A stretch of DNA of 64,000 nt from Leisingera methylohalidivorans DSM 14336 (GTDB taxonomy: Bacteria; Pseudomonadota; Alphaproteobacteria; Rhodobacterales; Rhodobacteraceae), in contig NC_023135.1 in the NCBI RefSeq assembly GCF_000511355.1, forward strand, positions 2,196,371-2,260,370, read 5' to 3'. The first letter of the stretch is position 1. Each line of letters begins with the position of its first letter. This document shows, piece after piece, positions 57,031 through 64,000 of this stretch. Made by a program: the position numbers and the translations under genes. The notes beneath the pieces are model-generated. The model was not told the origin of the DNA. It did not search any database and saw only the letters and a program-made list of their open reading frames with translations.

Positions 57031-57939
57031 TCAGCCGGCATCCAGGCCGGCCTTGGCCTGATCCAGAATGCGCTTGGCTTCGGAACCCTGCAGCCGGGCG
57101 ATGTCGTCCTGGTATTTCAGGATCGCGCCGAGGGTGTCGGCAATCACCGCGGGGCTGAGGGCGATCACGTCGAGCGCCAGAAGGCAATTGGCCCAGTCGA
57201 TGGTCTCGGCCACGCCCGGTTTCTTGAACAGATCCTCGGTGCGCAGGGATTGCACGAAGGCGACAATCTCGCGGCTAAGCTGCGCGCTGGCCCGGGGCGC
57301 GCGGGCGTTGAGGATTTCGACCTCGCGGTCGAAGTCCGGGTAGTCGACCCAGTGGTAGAGGCAGCGGCGTTTCAGGGCGTCATGCACTTCCCGCGTGCGG
57401 TTGGAGGTGAGGATGACAATCGGCGGCTCCAGCGCCTGAATGGTGCCAAGCTCGGGGATGGTGACCTGGAAATCGCTGAGCGCCTCCAGCAGGAAGGCTT
57501 CAAACGGTTCATCGGTGCGGTCCAGCTCGTCGATCAGCAGCACCGGCGCGCCGTGCTCATCCGGGCGCATCGCCTGCAGCAGCGGGCGTTCGATCAGGTA
57601 ATCGGCAGAGAAAAGTTCCGCTTGCAGGGCGGCGCGTTCGGCGCTGCCTGCGGCCTCGGCGGTGCGGATGGCGACCATCTGGGCGGCGAAGTTCCATTCA
57701 TAGACCGCGCTGGCAGCGTCCAGCCCCTCGTAGCATTGCAGCCGGATCAGGCGGCGGCCGAGGCTGGCCGCCAGCGCCTTGGCGATCTCGGTCTTGCCGG
57801 TGCCGGCCTCGCCCTCAAGGAACAGCGGGCGGCCCAGTTTCAGCGACAGGAACACCACGGTGGCCAGAGACCTGCCGCAAACATAGCCCTGCTCCGACAG
57901 CATGTGCTGGACCTGATCGATGGATTGCGCCTTCTGCAT
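57031..57939 (-). CDS. coxD: MoxR-family AAA+ ATPase, CoxD
   Basis: ATPase partner of CoxE. The 302-residue protein has Walker A GEAGTGKTEIAKALA, Walker B APVLLIDELDRTDEPFEAFL, sensor ILTSNRTREVHDAL and the arginine KRRCLYHWVDYPD. GGAGG lies 8 bases before the ATG at 57939. It heads the probable operon coxD-coxE-xdhC-MoCF-coxSLM. Confidence 0.93.
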   Translation of the reverse strand: MQKAQSIDQVQHMLSEQGYVCGRSLATVVFLSLKLGRPLFLEGEAGTGKTEIAKALAASLGRRLIRLQCYEGLDAASAVYEWNFAAQMVAIRTAEAAGSAERAALQAELFSADYLIERPLLQAMRPDEHGAPVLLIDELDRTDEPFEAFLLEALSDFQVTIPELGTIQALEPPIVILTSNRTREVHDALKRRCLYHWVDYPDFDREVEILNARAPRASAQLSREIVAFVQSLRTEDLFKKPGVAETIDWANCLLALDVIALSPAVIADTLGAILKYQDDIARLQGSEAKRILDQAKAGLDAG

Positions 57940-58183
57940 GTTGTGCCTCCCCTTGCCCGGCCAACAGGCCATGCGGGGCGGCATCGGTCAAGCCGCAGGC
58001 TGCGGCGACGCTGCGGCGGCGGGGCTGACGGAGGCGGTTGTATAACCGGGCCTGCCGGGTAAAACTGCCGCGGGACAGCCCCGCAGACGACCGGGGCAAG
58101 GGACAGAGACAGGGACGCCAGCCATGCATCGCGTTTTTCGCAAACACGCCGGCCCTGGCGGCCGGGACCAGAGGCGCTAGGGG

Positions 58184-59248
58184 ATGCGGGTTCTGGCCGT
58201 CCTATGCGTCCGCAATGAGGCCGCGTTCCTGCTGGAATGGCTGGCCCATCACCGGGCTGCGGGTTTCACCGATTTCCTGGTGTTTTCAAACGATTGCCAG
58301 GACGGCACCGATCGGATGCTGGACCATTTGCAGGACATGGGGCAGCTGGTCCATGTCCGCAATGAAGGCCCCTATGACAAGGGCGGCATCCAGTTCACCG
58401 CATTGAAGCAGGCGGACCGGCATCCGCTGATGACACAGGCCGATTGGGTGCTGGTGCTGGATATCGACGAATTTGTCTGCATCAAGACCGGCGGCGGCAA
58501 AGTGGCGGATCTGCTGGCGGCGCTGCCCGAGGCGGATGCGGTGACGCTGACCTGGCGGCTGTTCGGCAACGCCGGTGCGGTGCGCTATCAGGATGCGCCG
58601 GTGACCGAACAATTCACCCGCTGCGCGCCGGAGGTCATTCACTGGCCGTGGCGGGCGGTGATGTTCAAGACGCTGTACCGCAATGACGGCACCTACCGGA
58701 AATGCGGTGTGCACCGGCCCCGGGATCTCGGCAGCCCGGCGCAGCTGGACAGCTTCCGCTGGTATGATTGCGAAGGCCGTGAACTGGGCAGGGCGTTCAA
58801 GACCAAGCGGCTGTTTTCCAATTACGGCCAGCCCAACGGGCGGCTGGCGCAGCTGAACCATTACCCGCTGGGGGCGATGGAAAGCTATGTGCTGAAGGCC
58901 GACCGCGGCCGGGTCAACCGGCAGGCCGAGCTGGGCATGGATTACTGGGTCGAGCGGAATTATTGCAGCGCCGAGGATACCTCCATCGCCCGTTACGGCC
59001 CGGCAAGTGCGGATCTGCGGGCCGTGCTGATGGACGATCCGGAGCTGGCCCGGCTGCACAGCCGCGCTGTGGCCTGGCGCCGTGCCCGGTTTGCCGGGCT
59101 GATGACGCAGGAACCCTACCGGGCGCTGTTCGCGCGGCTGCTGATGACGCCCCCGGCCCGCCCGGTAAGCCCGGCCGCCGCCGATCTGCTGCGCAGTTTT
59201 GCCATTCCGGATCAACCCGCTGCGCCGCCGGAGGAGGACGCCGGCTGA
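58184..59248 (+). CDS. Glycosyltransferase family 2-like protein
   Basis: Predicted GT-A fold transferase of the Glyco_tranf_2_4 type: it begins VLAVLCVRNEAAFLLEWLAH, and the metal-binding acidic motif is VLVLDIDEFV at about residue 90. It has 354 residues, no membrane span, and a conserved C-terminal YVLKADRGRVNRQAELGMDY. AGGGG lies close before the ATG. It probably works on a surface polysaccharide or glycolipid with the next gene. Acceptor and donor are unknown. Confidence 0.85.
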   Translation: MRVLAVLCVRNEAAFLLEWLAHHRAAGFTDFLVFSNDCQDGTDRMLDHLQDMGQLVHVRNEGPYDKGGIQFTALKQADRHPLMTQADWVLVLDIDEFVCIKTGGGKVADLLAALPEADAVTLTWRLFGNAGAVRYQDAPVTEQFTRCAPEVIHWPWRAVMFKTLYRNDGTYRKCGVHRPRDLGSPAQLDSFRWYDCEGRELGRAFKTKRLFSNYGQPNGRLAQLNHYPLGAMESYVLKADRGRVNRQAELGMDYWVERNYCSAEDTSIARYGPASADLRAVLMDDPELARLHSRAVAWRRARFAGLMTQEPYRALFARLLMTPPARPVSPAAADLLRSFAIPDQPAAPPEEDAG

Positions 59249-59392
59249 CACCCTGATGCCCCCCGGAAAACGGCCGCCGAAAGAACCCCGGGCCGCCTTA
59301 TTCAGGCATGGGTTTTTCCAATTTTGGCCTTAATTGTCACTTAAATGTAAATCCAAACAGCAGGCCCGGACCTATAAGGGAGGGCACAGAGG

Positions 59393-60358
59393 ATGGCAGG
59401 CATGCAGGACGGACTTGAAAATCTGGATGAAGACCTTTCCGGGCTGAAGCCGGCCCAGTGGAAAGCCCGGATGGCGGCCCTGGCCGAAGAGCATGGCATG
59501 TACCAGCCGCTGGGCGACAAGCATTTCGCCACCTTCATCGATCAGGGCAATACGCTTCTGGTGACGTTTGAGACCATGCAGGGCATTCACAACCTGTCGG
59601 ACCAGGCCCAGCCTTTGGGGTTTGATCTGGTGAAGAACCTGGGCTGGTCGCATATGTGCGTGGTGTCGGACGGCGACACCTGGTTCCGCGACAGCCGCAT
59701 CTACGGATTTTTCGACCAGCTGATCGACGACGGGTTCTTTGACGAGTTCGACAATGTGATCTTTTACGGCGCTGGCCCCTGCGGCTATGCGGCGGCGGCC
59801 TTTTCGGTGGCCGCGCCGGGGGCCGTGGTGGTTGCGGTGCAGCCGCAGGCGACGCTGGACCTGCGGATGACCGAATGGGATGACCGCTTTGCCGAAATGC
59901 GGCGTCCGTCCTTCACCGACCGCTATGGCTATGCGCCCGATATGCTGGACGCCGCCGATCAGGCCTATGTGATTTATGACCCGCGGGAACGCCTGGATGC
60001 CATGCACGCCGCGCTGTTTGCGCGCAAGAACGTGACCCGTCTGCGGGTGCCGTACCTGGGCGATGCGGTGCAATCCCGGCTGATCGAGATGGAGATGCTG
60101 TATCACATCCTGTCGCTGGCCGGCAGCCGCAAGCTGAGCGCCGGCGCCTTCCACAAGCTGTTCCGCAGCCGCCGCAACAACTCCTATTTCCTGCGCAACC
60201 TGCTGGGGCGGCTGGAGCGGGACGACCGGGCCTACCTGATGGCGCTGCTGTGCCGCAACGTGACCGAACGGATGCGGGCGCCGCGGTTCCGCCGCCGCCT
60301 GCAGGAGATGGAAAAGCGCGCCGAAGACGGCGAGTTCACCTTTCCGTCCAAGCGCTGA
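59393..60358 (+). CDS. Uncharacterised protein with alpha/beta-hydrolase-like elbow
   Basis: A 321-residue protein of unknown function. The middle has FDNVIFYGAGPCGYAAAAFS followed by GAVVVAVQPQATLD, which looks like the strand-elbow-helix of an alpha/beta hydrolase with cysteine in the nucleophile place. The C-terminal third is helical and Arg-rich (KLFRSRRNNSYFLRNLLGRL). GGGAGGG lies 12 bases before ATG 59393; ATG 59402 is an alternative. It follows the glycosyltransferase by 144 bp. Confidence 0.7.
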   Translation: MAGMQDGLENLDEDLSGLKPAQWKARMAALAEEHGMYQPLGDKHFATFIDQGNTLLVTFETMQGIHNLSDQAQPLGFDLVKNLGWSHMCVVSDGDTWFRDSRIYGFFDQLIDDGFFDEFDNVIFYGAGPCGYAAAAFSVAAPGAVVVAVQPQATLDLRMTEWDDRFAEMRRPSFTDRYGYAPDMLDAADQAYVIYDPRERLDAMHAALFARKNVTRLRVPYLGDAVQSRLIEMEMLYHILSLAGSRKLSAGAFHKLFRSRRNNSYFLRNLLGRLERDDRAYLMALLCRNVTERMRAPRFRRRLQEMEKRAEDGEFTFPSKR

Positions 60359-60437
60359 GCAGCCGCTGGCTTGGCGCGGGGGCCGCCGCCGCATACAGCC
60401 GCTTCTTTTCCAGCCGCTGCTGTGCTAACGCGGGTGC

Positions 60438-61478
60438 ATGACCGAGACGCTGACCATCCCCCGCCCCGACGACTGGCACCTGCATCTGCGCGATGGCGCA
60501 ATGCTGGAGGCCGTGCTGCCCGAAACCGCCCGCCATTTCGGCCGCGCCATCATCATGCCGAACCTGGTGCCGCCGGTGGTGACCGGCGCCCAGGCCGCCG
60601 CCTACCGCGAGCGGATCCTGGCCGCGCTGCCCGACGGCATGGCGTTTGAGCCCCTGATGACGCTGTACCTGACCGAGGACACCGATCCGGCGGATGTCGC
60701 CGCGGCGCACGCCAGCGGGCTGGTCAAGGCGGTGAAACTGTACCCGGCGGGCGCCACCACCAATTCGGCCTCGGGCGTCAGCGACTTCAACAAGGTGCGC
60801 GGCGTGCTGGAAAAGATGGCCGAAATCGGCCTGCCGCTGTGCGTGCACGGCGAAGTGACGGATGCGGACATCGACATTTTCGACCGCGAGGCGGTGTTCA
60901 TCGACCGGGTGCTGGACCCGGTCCGCAAATCCACCCCCGGCCTGCGTGTGGTGATGGAGCATATCACCACCAAGAACGGGGTCGATTATGTGAAATCCAG
61001 CGCCGCCGGCCTGGGCGCCACGATCACCACGCACCATCTGATCATCAACCGCAACCACATCCTGGTGGGCGGGATCAAGCCGCATTACTATTGCCTGCCC
61101 GTCGCCAAGCGCGAAGAGCACCGGCTGGCCCTGCGCGCGGCGGCGGCCTCGGGCGATGCGCGGTTCTTTCTGGGCACCGATTCTGCGCCGCATACCGACC
61201 CGAACAAGGAAAGCGCCTGCGGCTGTGCCGGCTGTTTCACCGCCACCAACACCATGTCCCTGCTGGCGCATGTGTTCGAGGAAGAGGGCGCGCTGGACAA
61301 GCTGGCGGGCTTTGCCTCGGAAAACGGCCCGGCGTTCTATGGCCTGCCGGTCAGCAGCGAGACCCTGAGCCTGCGCAAATCCGGCACCGCTGTGGATTTC
61401 CCGGAGAAGATTGAAACCGGAGATGGCCCGGTGACGGTGTTTGATCCGGGGTTTGCGGTTCATTGGCGTGCGGAATAG
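60438..61478 (+). CDS. pyrC: Dihydroorotase (class II)
   Basis: Closes the dihydroorotate ring in pyrimidine synthesis. Zinc and substrate motifs: [10 protein letters not shown], the carboxylated lysine in [34 protein letters not shown] and FLGTDSAPH. It has 346 residues, the E. coli PyrC type. The pathway partner pyrE lies 1.6 kb downstream, beyond the RTX gene. Confidence 0.97.
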   Translation: MTETLTIPRPDDWHLHLRDGAMLEAVLPETARHFGRAIIMPNLVPPVVTGAQAAAYRERILAALPDGMAFEPLMTLYLTEDTDPADVAAAHASGLVKAVKLYPAGATTNSASGVSDFNKVRGVLEKMAEIGLPLCVHGEVTDADIDIFDREAVFIDRVLDPVRKSTPGLRVVMEHITTKNGVDYVKSSAAGLGATITTHHLIINRNHILVGGIKPHYYCLPVAKREEHRLALRAAAASGDARFFLGTDSAPHTDPNKESACGCAGCFTATNTMSLLAHVFEEEGALDKLAGFASENGPAFYGLPVSSETLSLRKSGTAVDFPEKIETGDGPVTVFDPGFAVHWRAE

Positions 61479-61610
61479 CAACACCTGTTAACAATTCTTT
61501 AACGATCCCTTCCCCTAGCCCTTGCCGGGAATCAGCCGCCCCCTTCAATTATCGGGTGATTATTTCCCCCCAGCAGTTGCGCTGGCAAATTTCCGGTAAA
61601 GGGCAAGGGT

Positions 61611-62972
61611 ATGACGACGTTTTCATTTAAAGGTGTGCGGGCTGATTATGACGATGGTGATGGTTCAGACGTCGTAAGATCGATCAACGCCTTGATCACG
61701 GTTCCTTCCGCCTCTTCCACATTCAGCTATACGGTTGTCGGCGATGACGACGGTGTCGATATCATCGAGATGGACGACAACGTCATTCAGCCGATCCTCG
61801 ACGGCATAAACATGGATAATCTGAGCTCCGACATTCGGGCCGATGACACCCTGATTACCCAGATCAACTGGAAGAGCGGTGGTTCCAGTGTGATTTTCAT
61901 CGTGTCGCTGGAAACCGGCGATTATACGGACACCGAGTTCTATTTCGTTCTGGATGGCAAGGCTCTGCCCAACGTTAGCTCGGCGGCCGACTGGGCCGCG
62001 GTAGAAGCGGATATTGGCAGCATGGGCACCCCCACCGGCGCCTTTGCGCCCGGTGCCGACATTGCCTGGGCTGACATCCCCGGCGTGTCCTCCACCGAAG
62101 AGGATGAATTCTGGGGCACGCCCAGACGCGACACCTATAACGGCGGTGCGGGCGATGACTTTTTCGTCAGCTCCGACGGCCGCGACACCTATAACGGCGG
62201 CAGCGGCGGCTTTGACCAGGTTGCCTTTACCTGGGACCCCAGCGGTGTGACCGCACATCTGGGCAAAGGAACCGCGACCGATGGCTGGGGCAAGACCGAC
62301 ACGCTGAAAAGCATCGAAACGCTGCGCGGCTCGGCCTACGACGACAAGCTCACCGGCAATGGTAAAGCCAATTACTTCCGCGGCATCGAAGGCGACGACA
62401 CCATCAACGGCGGCAAGGGCACGGACGAGGTCCGCTATGACCGCGATGAACGCTATGGCGGTACGGACGGCGTGACCGTGAATCTGGCGAAAGGGTTTGC
62501 CATTGACGGCTTCGGCGACCGCGACACGCTGACCAGCATCGAACGCGCGCGCGGCTCCGAGAGCGCCGACAATCTGCTTGGCAACGGAGGCGCCAACCGC
62601 CTGATGGGACTTGGCGGCAACGACACGCTGTCCGGCAAAGGCGGAAACGACACGATCTACGGCGGCAGCGGCCGGGACAGGATCAATGGCGACGGCGGCA
62701 ACGACCTGTTGTTCGGCGAAGGCGGAGCAGACCGGTTCATTTTCAAGGGCAGCTTTGGAGACGATACGGTATCTGATTTCTCGACAGGCGGCCGCCAGGA
62801 AAAGATCGACCTCTCAGACGTCGGCACAATCAAGCATTTCCGCGACCTGAAGAACAATCACCTGTCCGAAAACGCTGACGGCGATGCGGTGATCAGCGAC
62901 AACAGGGGCAATACCATTACCTTGGAAGATGTCGCGATTGCCGATCTGTCGGGCAATGATTTCATCTTCTGA
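61611..62972 (+). CDS. RTX-type calcium-binding protein, probably secreted by type I secretion
   Basis: A 453-residue acidic protein without signal peptide. Residues 1-170 are unassigned and Asp-rich. From about 175 on, glycine-rich nonapeptides of the GGxGxDxhx type appear in three blocks (NGGAGDDFFVSSD; GIEGDDTINGGKGTDEV; GLGGNDTLSGKGGNDTIYGG and on), which bind calcium outside the cell. The C-terminal 80 residues (DTVSDFSTGG, then NTITLEDVAIADL and NDFIF) fit a type I secretion signal. Base composition at the 5' end is visibly more AT-rich than the neighbours. No secretion genes are near. Confidence 0.9.
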   Translation: MTTFSFKGVRADYDDGDGSDVVRSINALITVPSASSTFSYTVVGDDDGVDIIEMDDNVIQPILDGINMDNLSSDIRADDTLITQINWKSGGSSVIFIVSLETGDYTDTEFYFVLDGKALPNVSSAADWAAVEADIGSMGTPTGAFAPGADIAWADIPGVSSTEEDEFWGTPRRDTYNGGAGDDFFVSSDGRDTYNGGSGGFDQVAFTWDPSGVTAHLGKGTATDGWGKTDTLKSIETLRGSAYDDKLTGNGKANYFRGIEGDDTINGGKGTDEVRYDRDERYGGTDGVTVNLAKGFAIDGFGDRDTLTSIERARGSESADNLLGNGGANRLMGLGGNDTLSGKGGNDTIYGGSGRDRINGDGGNDLLFGEGGADRFIFKGSFGDDTVSDFSTGGRQEKIDLSDVGTIKHFRDLKNNHLSENADGDAVISDNRGNTITLEDVAIADLSGNDFIF

Positions 62973-62983
62973 TTGACCCAATC

Positions 62984-63014
62984 ACTGCGCGGGCCGGATT
63001 GCGGCCCGCGCAGT
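62984..63014 (+). terminator. Strong hairpin after the RTX gene
   Basis: Perfect 12-bp arms ACTGCGCGGGCC and GGCCCGCGCAGT with an 8-base gap, 11 bases after the stop codon. No T-tract follows, so it may stabilise the mRNA or end it only partly. Confidence 0.6.
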
Positions 63015-63099
63015 GCCGCAGGCAACCGCCGGGGCTTCAAACCGGCGGCGTTCCGGTTTAAGCACAGCAAAACCGCTGCCGCAAAGGATGCTTGCCGCC

Positions 63100-63780
63100 A
63101 TGATCCCCTCGTCCTACCCGTCCCAACAAGAAATCGCCCGCCTGTCGGCCCGGATGCTGCTGGAAATCGGCGCGGTGAACTTTAATACCGAAACGCCCTA
63201 TACGCTGGCCTCGGGCCTGCCCTCGCCGAGCTATATCGACTGCCGCAAGCTGATCTCCTTTCCGCGGATCCGCTCGACGCTGATGGATTTCATGACCGTC
63301 ACCGTGATGCGCAATGCCGGGTTCGAGGCGTTCGACAATATCGCCGGCGGCGAGACCGCGGGCATTCCCTTTGCCGCGCTGGTGGCCGAACGTCTGGCGC
63401 TGCCGATGACCTATGTGCGCAAGAAGCCCAAGGGCTATGGCAGGAACGCCCGCATCGAAGGCGCGATGAGCGAAGGCGAGCGGGTGCTGCTGGTCGAGGA
63501 CCTGACCACCGATGGCGGATCCAAGCTGTCGTTTGTCGATGCGATCCGCGAGACCGGTGCCAGCTGCGGCCACACGGCGGTGATCTTCTATTACGACATC
63601 TTCCCGGAAACCACCAAGACGCTGGGCGACCACGGGGTCGAGCTGCATTATCTCTGCACCTGGTGGGATGTGCTGGCCGAAGCCCGCGCGCAGGGTGCCT
63701 TCAGCACCGAGACGCTGGATGAGGTGGAGACCTTCCTGAAGGATCCCCGCGCCTGGCAGGACGCGCATAAATCCGCCTGA
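63100..63780 (+). CDS. pyrE: Orotate phosphoribosyltransferase
   Basis: Adds ribose phosphate from PRPP to orotate in pyrimidine synthesis. The 226-residue sequence has [18 protein letters not shown] and the PRPP loop [20 protein letters not shown] 63100 gives the usual MIPSSYPS N-terminus with AAGG 12 bases earlier; ATG 63088 is directly after AAGG and less likely. Confidence 0.96.
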   Translation: MIPSSYPSQQEIARLSARMLLEIGAVNFNTETPYTLASGLPSPSYIDCRKLISFPRIRSTLMDFMTVTVMRNAGFEAFDNIAGGETAGIPFAALVAERLALPMTYVRKKPKGYGRNARIEGAMSEGERVLLVEDLTTDGGSKLSFVDAIRETGASCGHTAVIFYYDIFPETTKTLGDHGVELHYLCTWWDVLAEARAQGAFSTETLDEVETFLKDPRAWQDAHKSA

Positions 63781-64000
63781 CCCTGCGGCAAGCGTTACGG
63801 GGCAGCCTGTGGACAAGGCTGCTCCGAATCGCATTTCCGCCTTGGCTGGCGTGCAGATATAGGGGTCTATCCAAGGCACCCCGCATCATGTAGCCTGCAT
63901 AGGACAGGCTTGCTGGCCCTTTCCGATAAAAAGCCCACAGGCCCCGTGCGGATATCCACAAGGGATCCACAGAGATTCCCAGATAGGAGAACCGCCCCCG
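63781..64000. other. Right-edge intergenic region with DnaA-box-like sequences
   Basis: No gene is visible. Three sequences resemble the DnaA box TTATCCACA: the complement of TGTGGACAA (63808-63816, 8 of 9), ATATCCACA (63952-63960, 8 of 9) and GGATCCACA (63963-63971, 7 of 9). AGGAGA at 63985-63990 looks like the ribosome binding site of a gene starting just beyond the window. Confidence 0.5.

Noticed and set aside
59393..60358. Phosphoadenosine phosphosulfate reductase
   Set aside because: No PP-loop, no CysH cysteine motif and no similarity to the real cysH at 44418.

Overview
The window is a dense, GC-rich chromosomal segment of an alphaproteobacterium in the Rhodobacteraceae/Roseobacter group, most like Phaeobacter, Leisingera or Ruegeria. 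This rests on family-level features: an ALA synthase (HemA) close to my recollection of Rhodobacter HemA, a DUF2849/DUF934 sulfite-reductase operon, a form II CO-dehydrogenase-like (BMS) cluster, DctB/DctD with a DctPQM TRAP transporter, and a recurring short hairpin element between genes. The species cannot be fixed without a search. I count 53 protein genes (prfB is cut by the left edge), five tRNA genes and several regulatory sites. No phage, insertion sequence or CRISPR array is visible.

Left part (1-15.7 kb): prfB and the bifunctional penicillin-binding protein 1A; an uncharacterised protein with a peptidoglycan-binding-like N-terminus; the cell-wall amidase AmiC; an aminotransferase divergent from an M48 protease-TPR gene and a DsbA-like oxidoreductase; then ispG, a RodZ-like gene and hemA on the minus strand, with an FNR-like box upstream of hemA; then an M20 peptidase. 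From 16.4 to 17.9 kb lie three tRNA-Asp(GTC) copies, tRNA-Val(TAC) and tRNA-Val(CAC), with a phosphatase between the two valine tRNAs.

Middle part (17.9-46.6 kb): an HU-like protein with a long Ala/Pro/Lys tail; an Lrp regulator divergent from an amino-acid dehydrogenase; lon with a sigma-32-like promoter; an old yellow enzyme; tgt; a RimB-RimK fusion; an SPFH/NfeD pair; sufT, a GDPD and sufA; tpiA; the dctPQM transporter with its two-component system DctB/DctD; a cytochrome P450; and an Lrp-type regulator divergent from the assimilatory sulfur operon (siroheme methyltransferase, DUF2849, sulfite/nitrite reductase, APS reductase, DUF934), followed by a ferredoxin-NADP reductase.

Right part (46.6-64 kb): two unknown proteins, infC with a non-canonical start codon, a very short soluble chemotaxis-receptor-like protein, the form II coxSLM genes with maturation genes coxD, coxE, xdhC and a MoCF-domain gene, a glycosyltransferase with an unknown partner, and pyrC and pyrE separated by an RTX calcium-binding protein gene.

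The most interesting observation is DctD. It keeps the receiver, Walker B and Fis-type DNA-binding parts of a sigma-54 activator, but it has lost the GAFTGA loop and the P-loop lysine. Two matching dyads (TGTGCG-N6-CGCACA) lie 33 bp apart upstream of dctP, and no convincing sigma-54 promoter is present. This suggests a converted, non-sigma-54 mode of activation.
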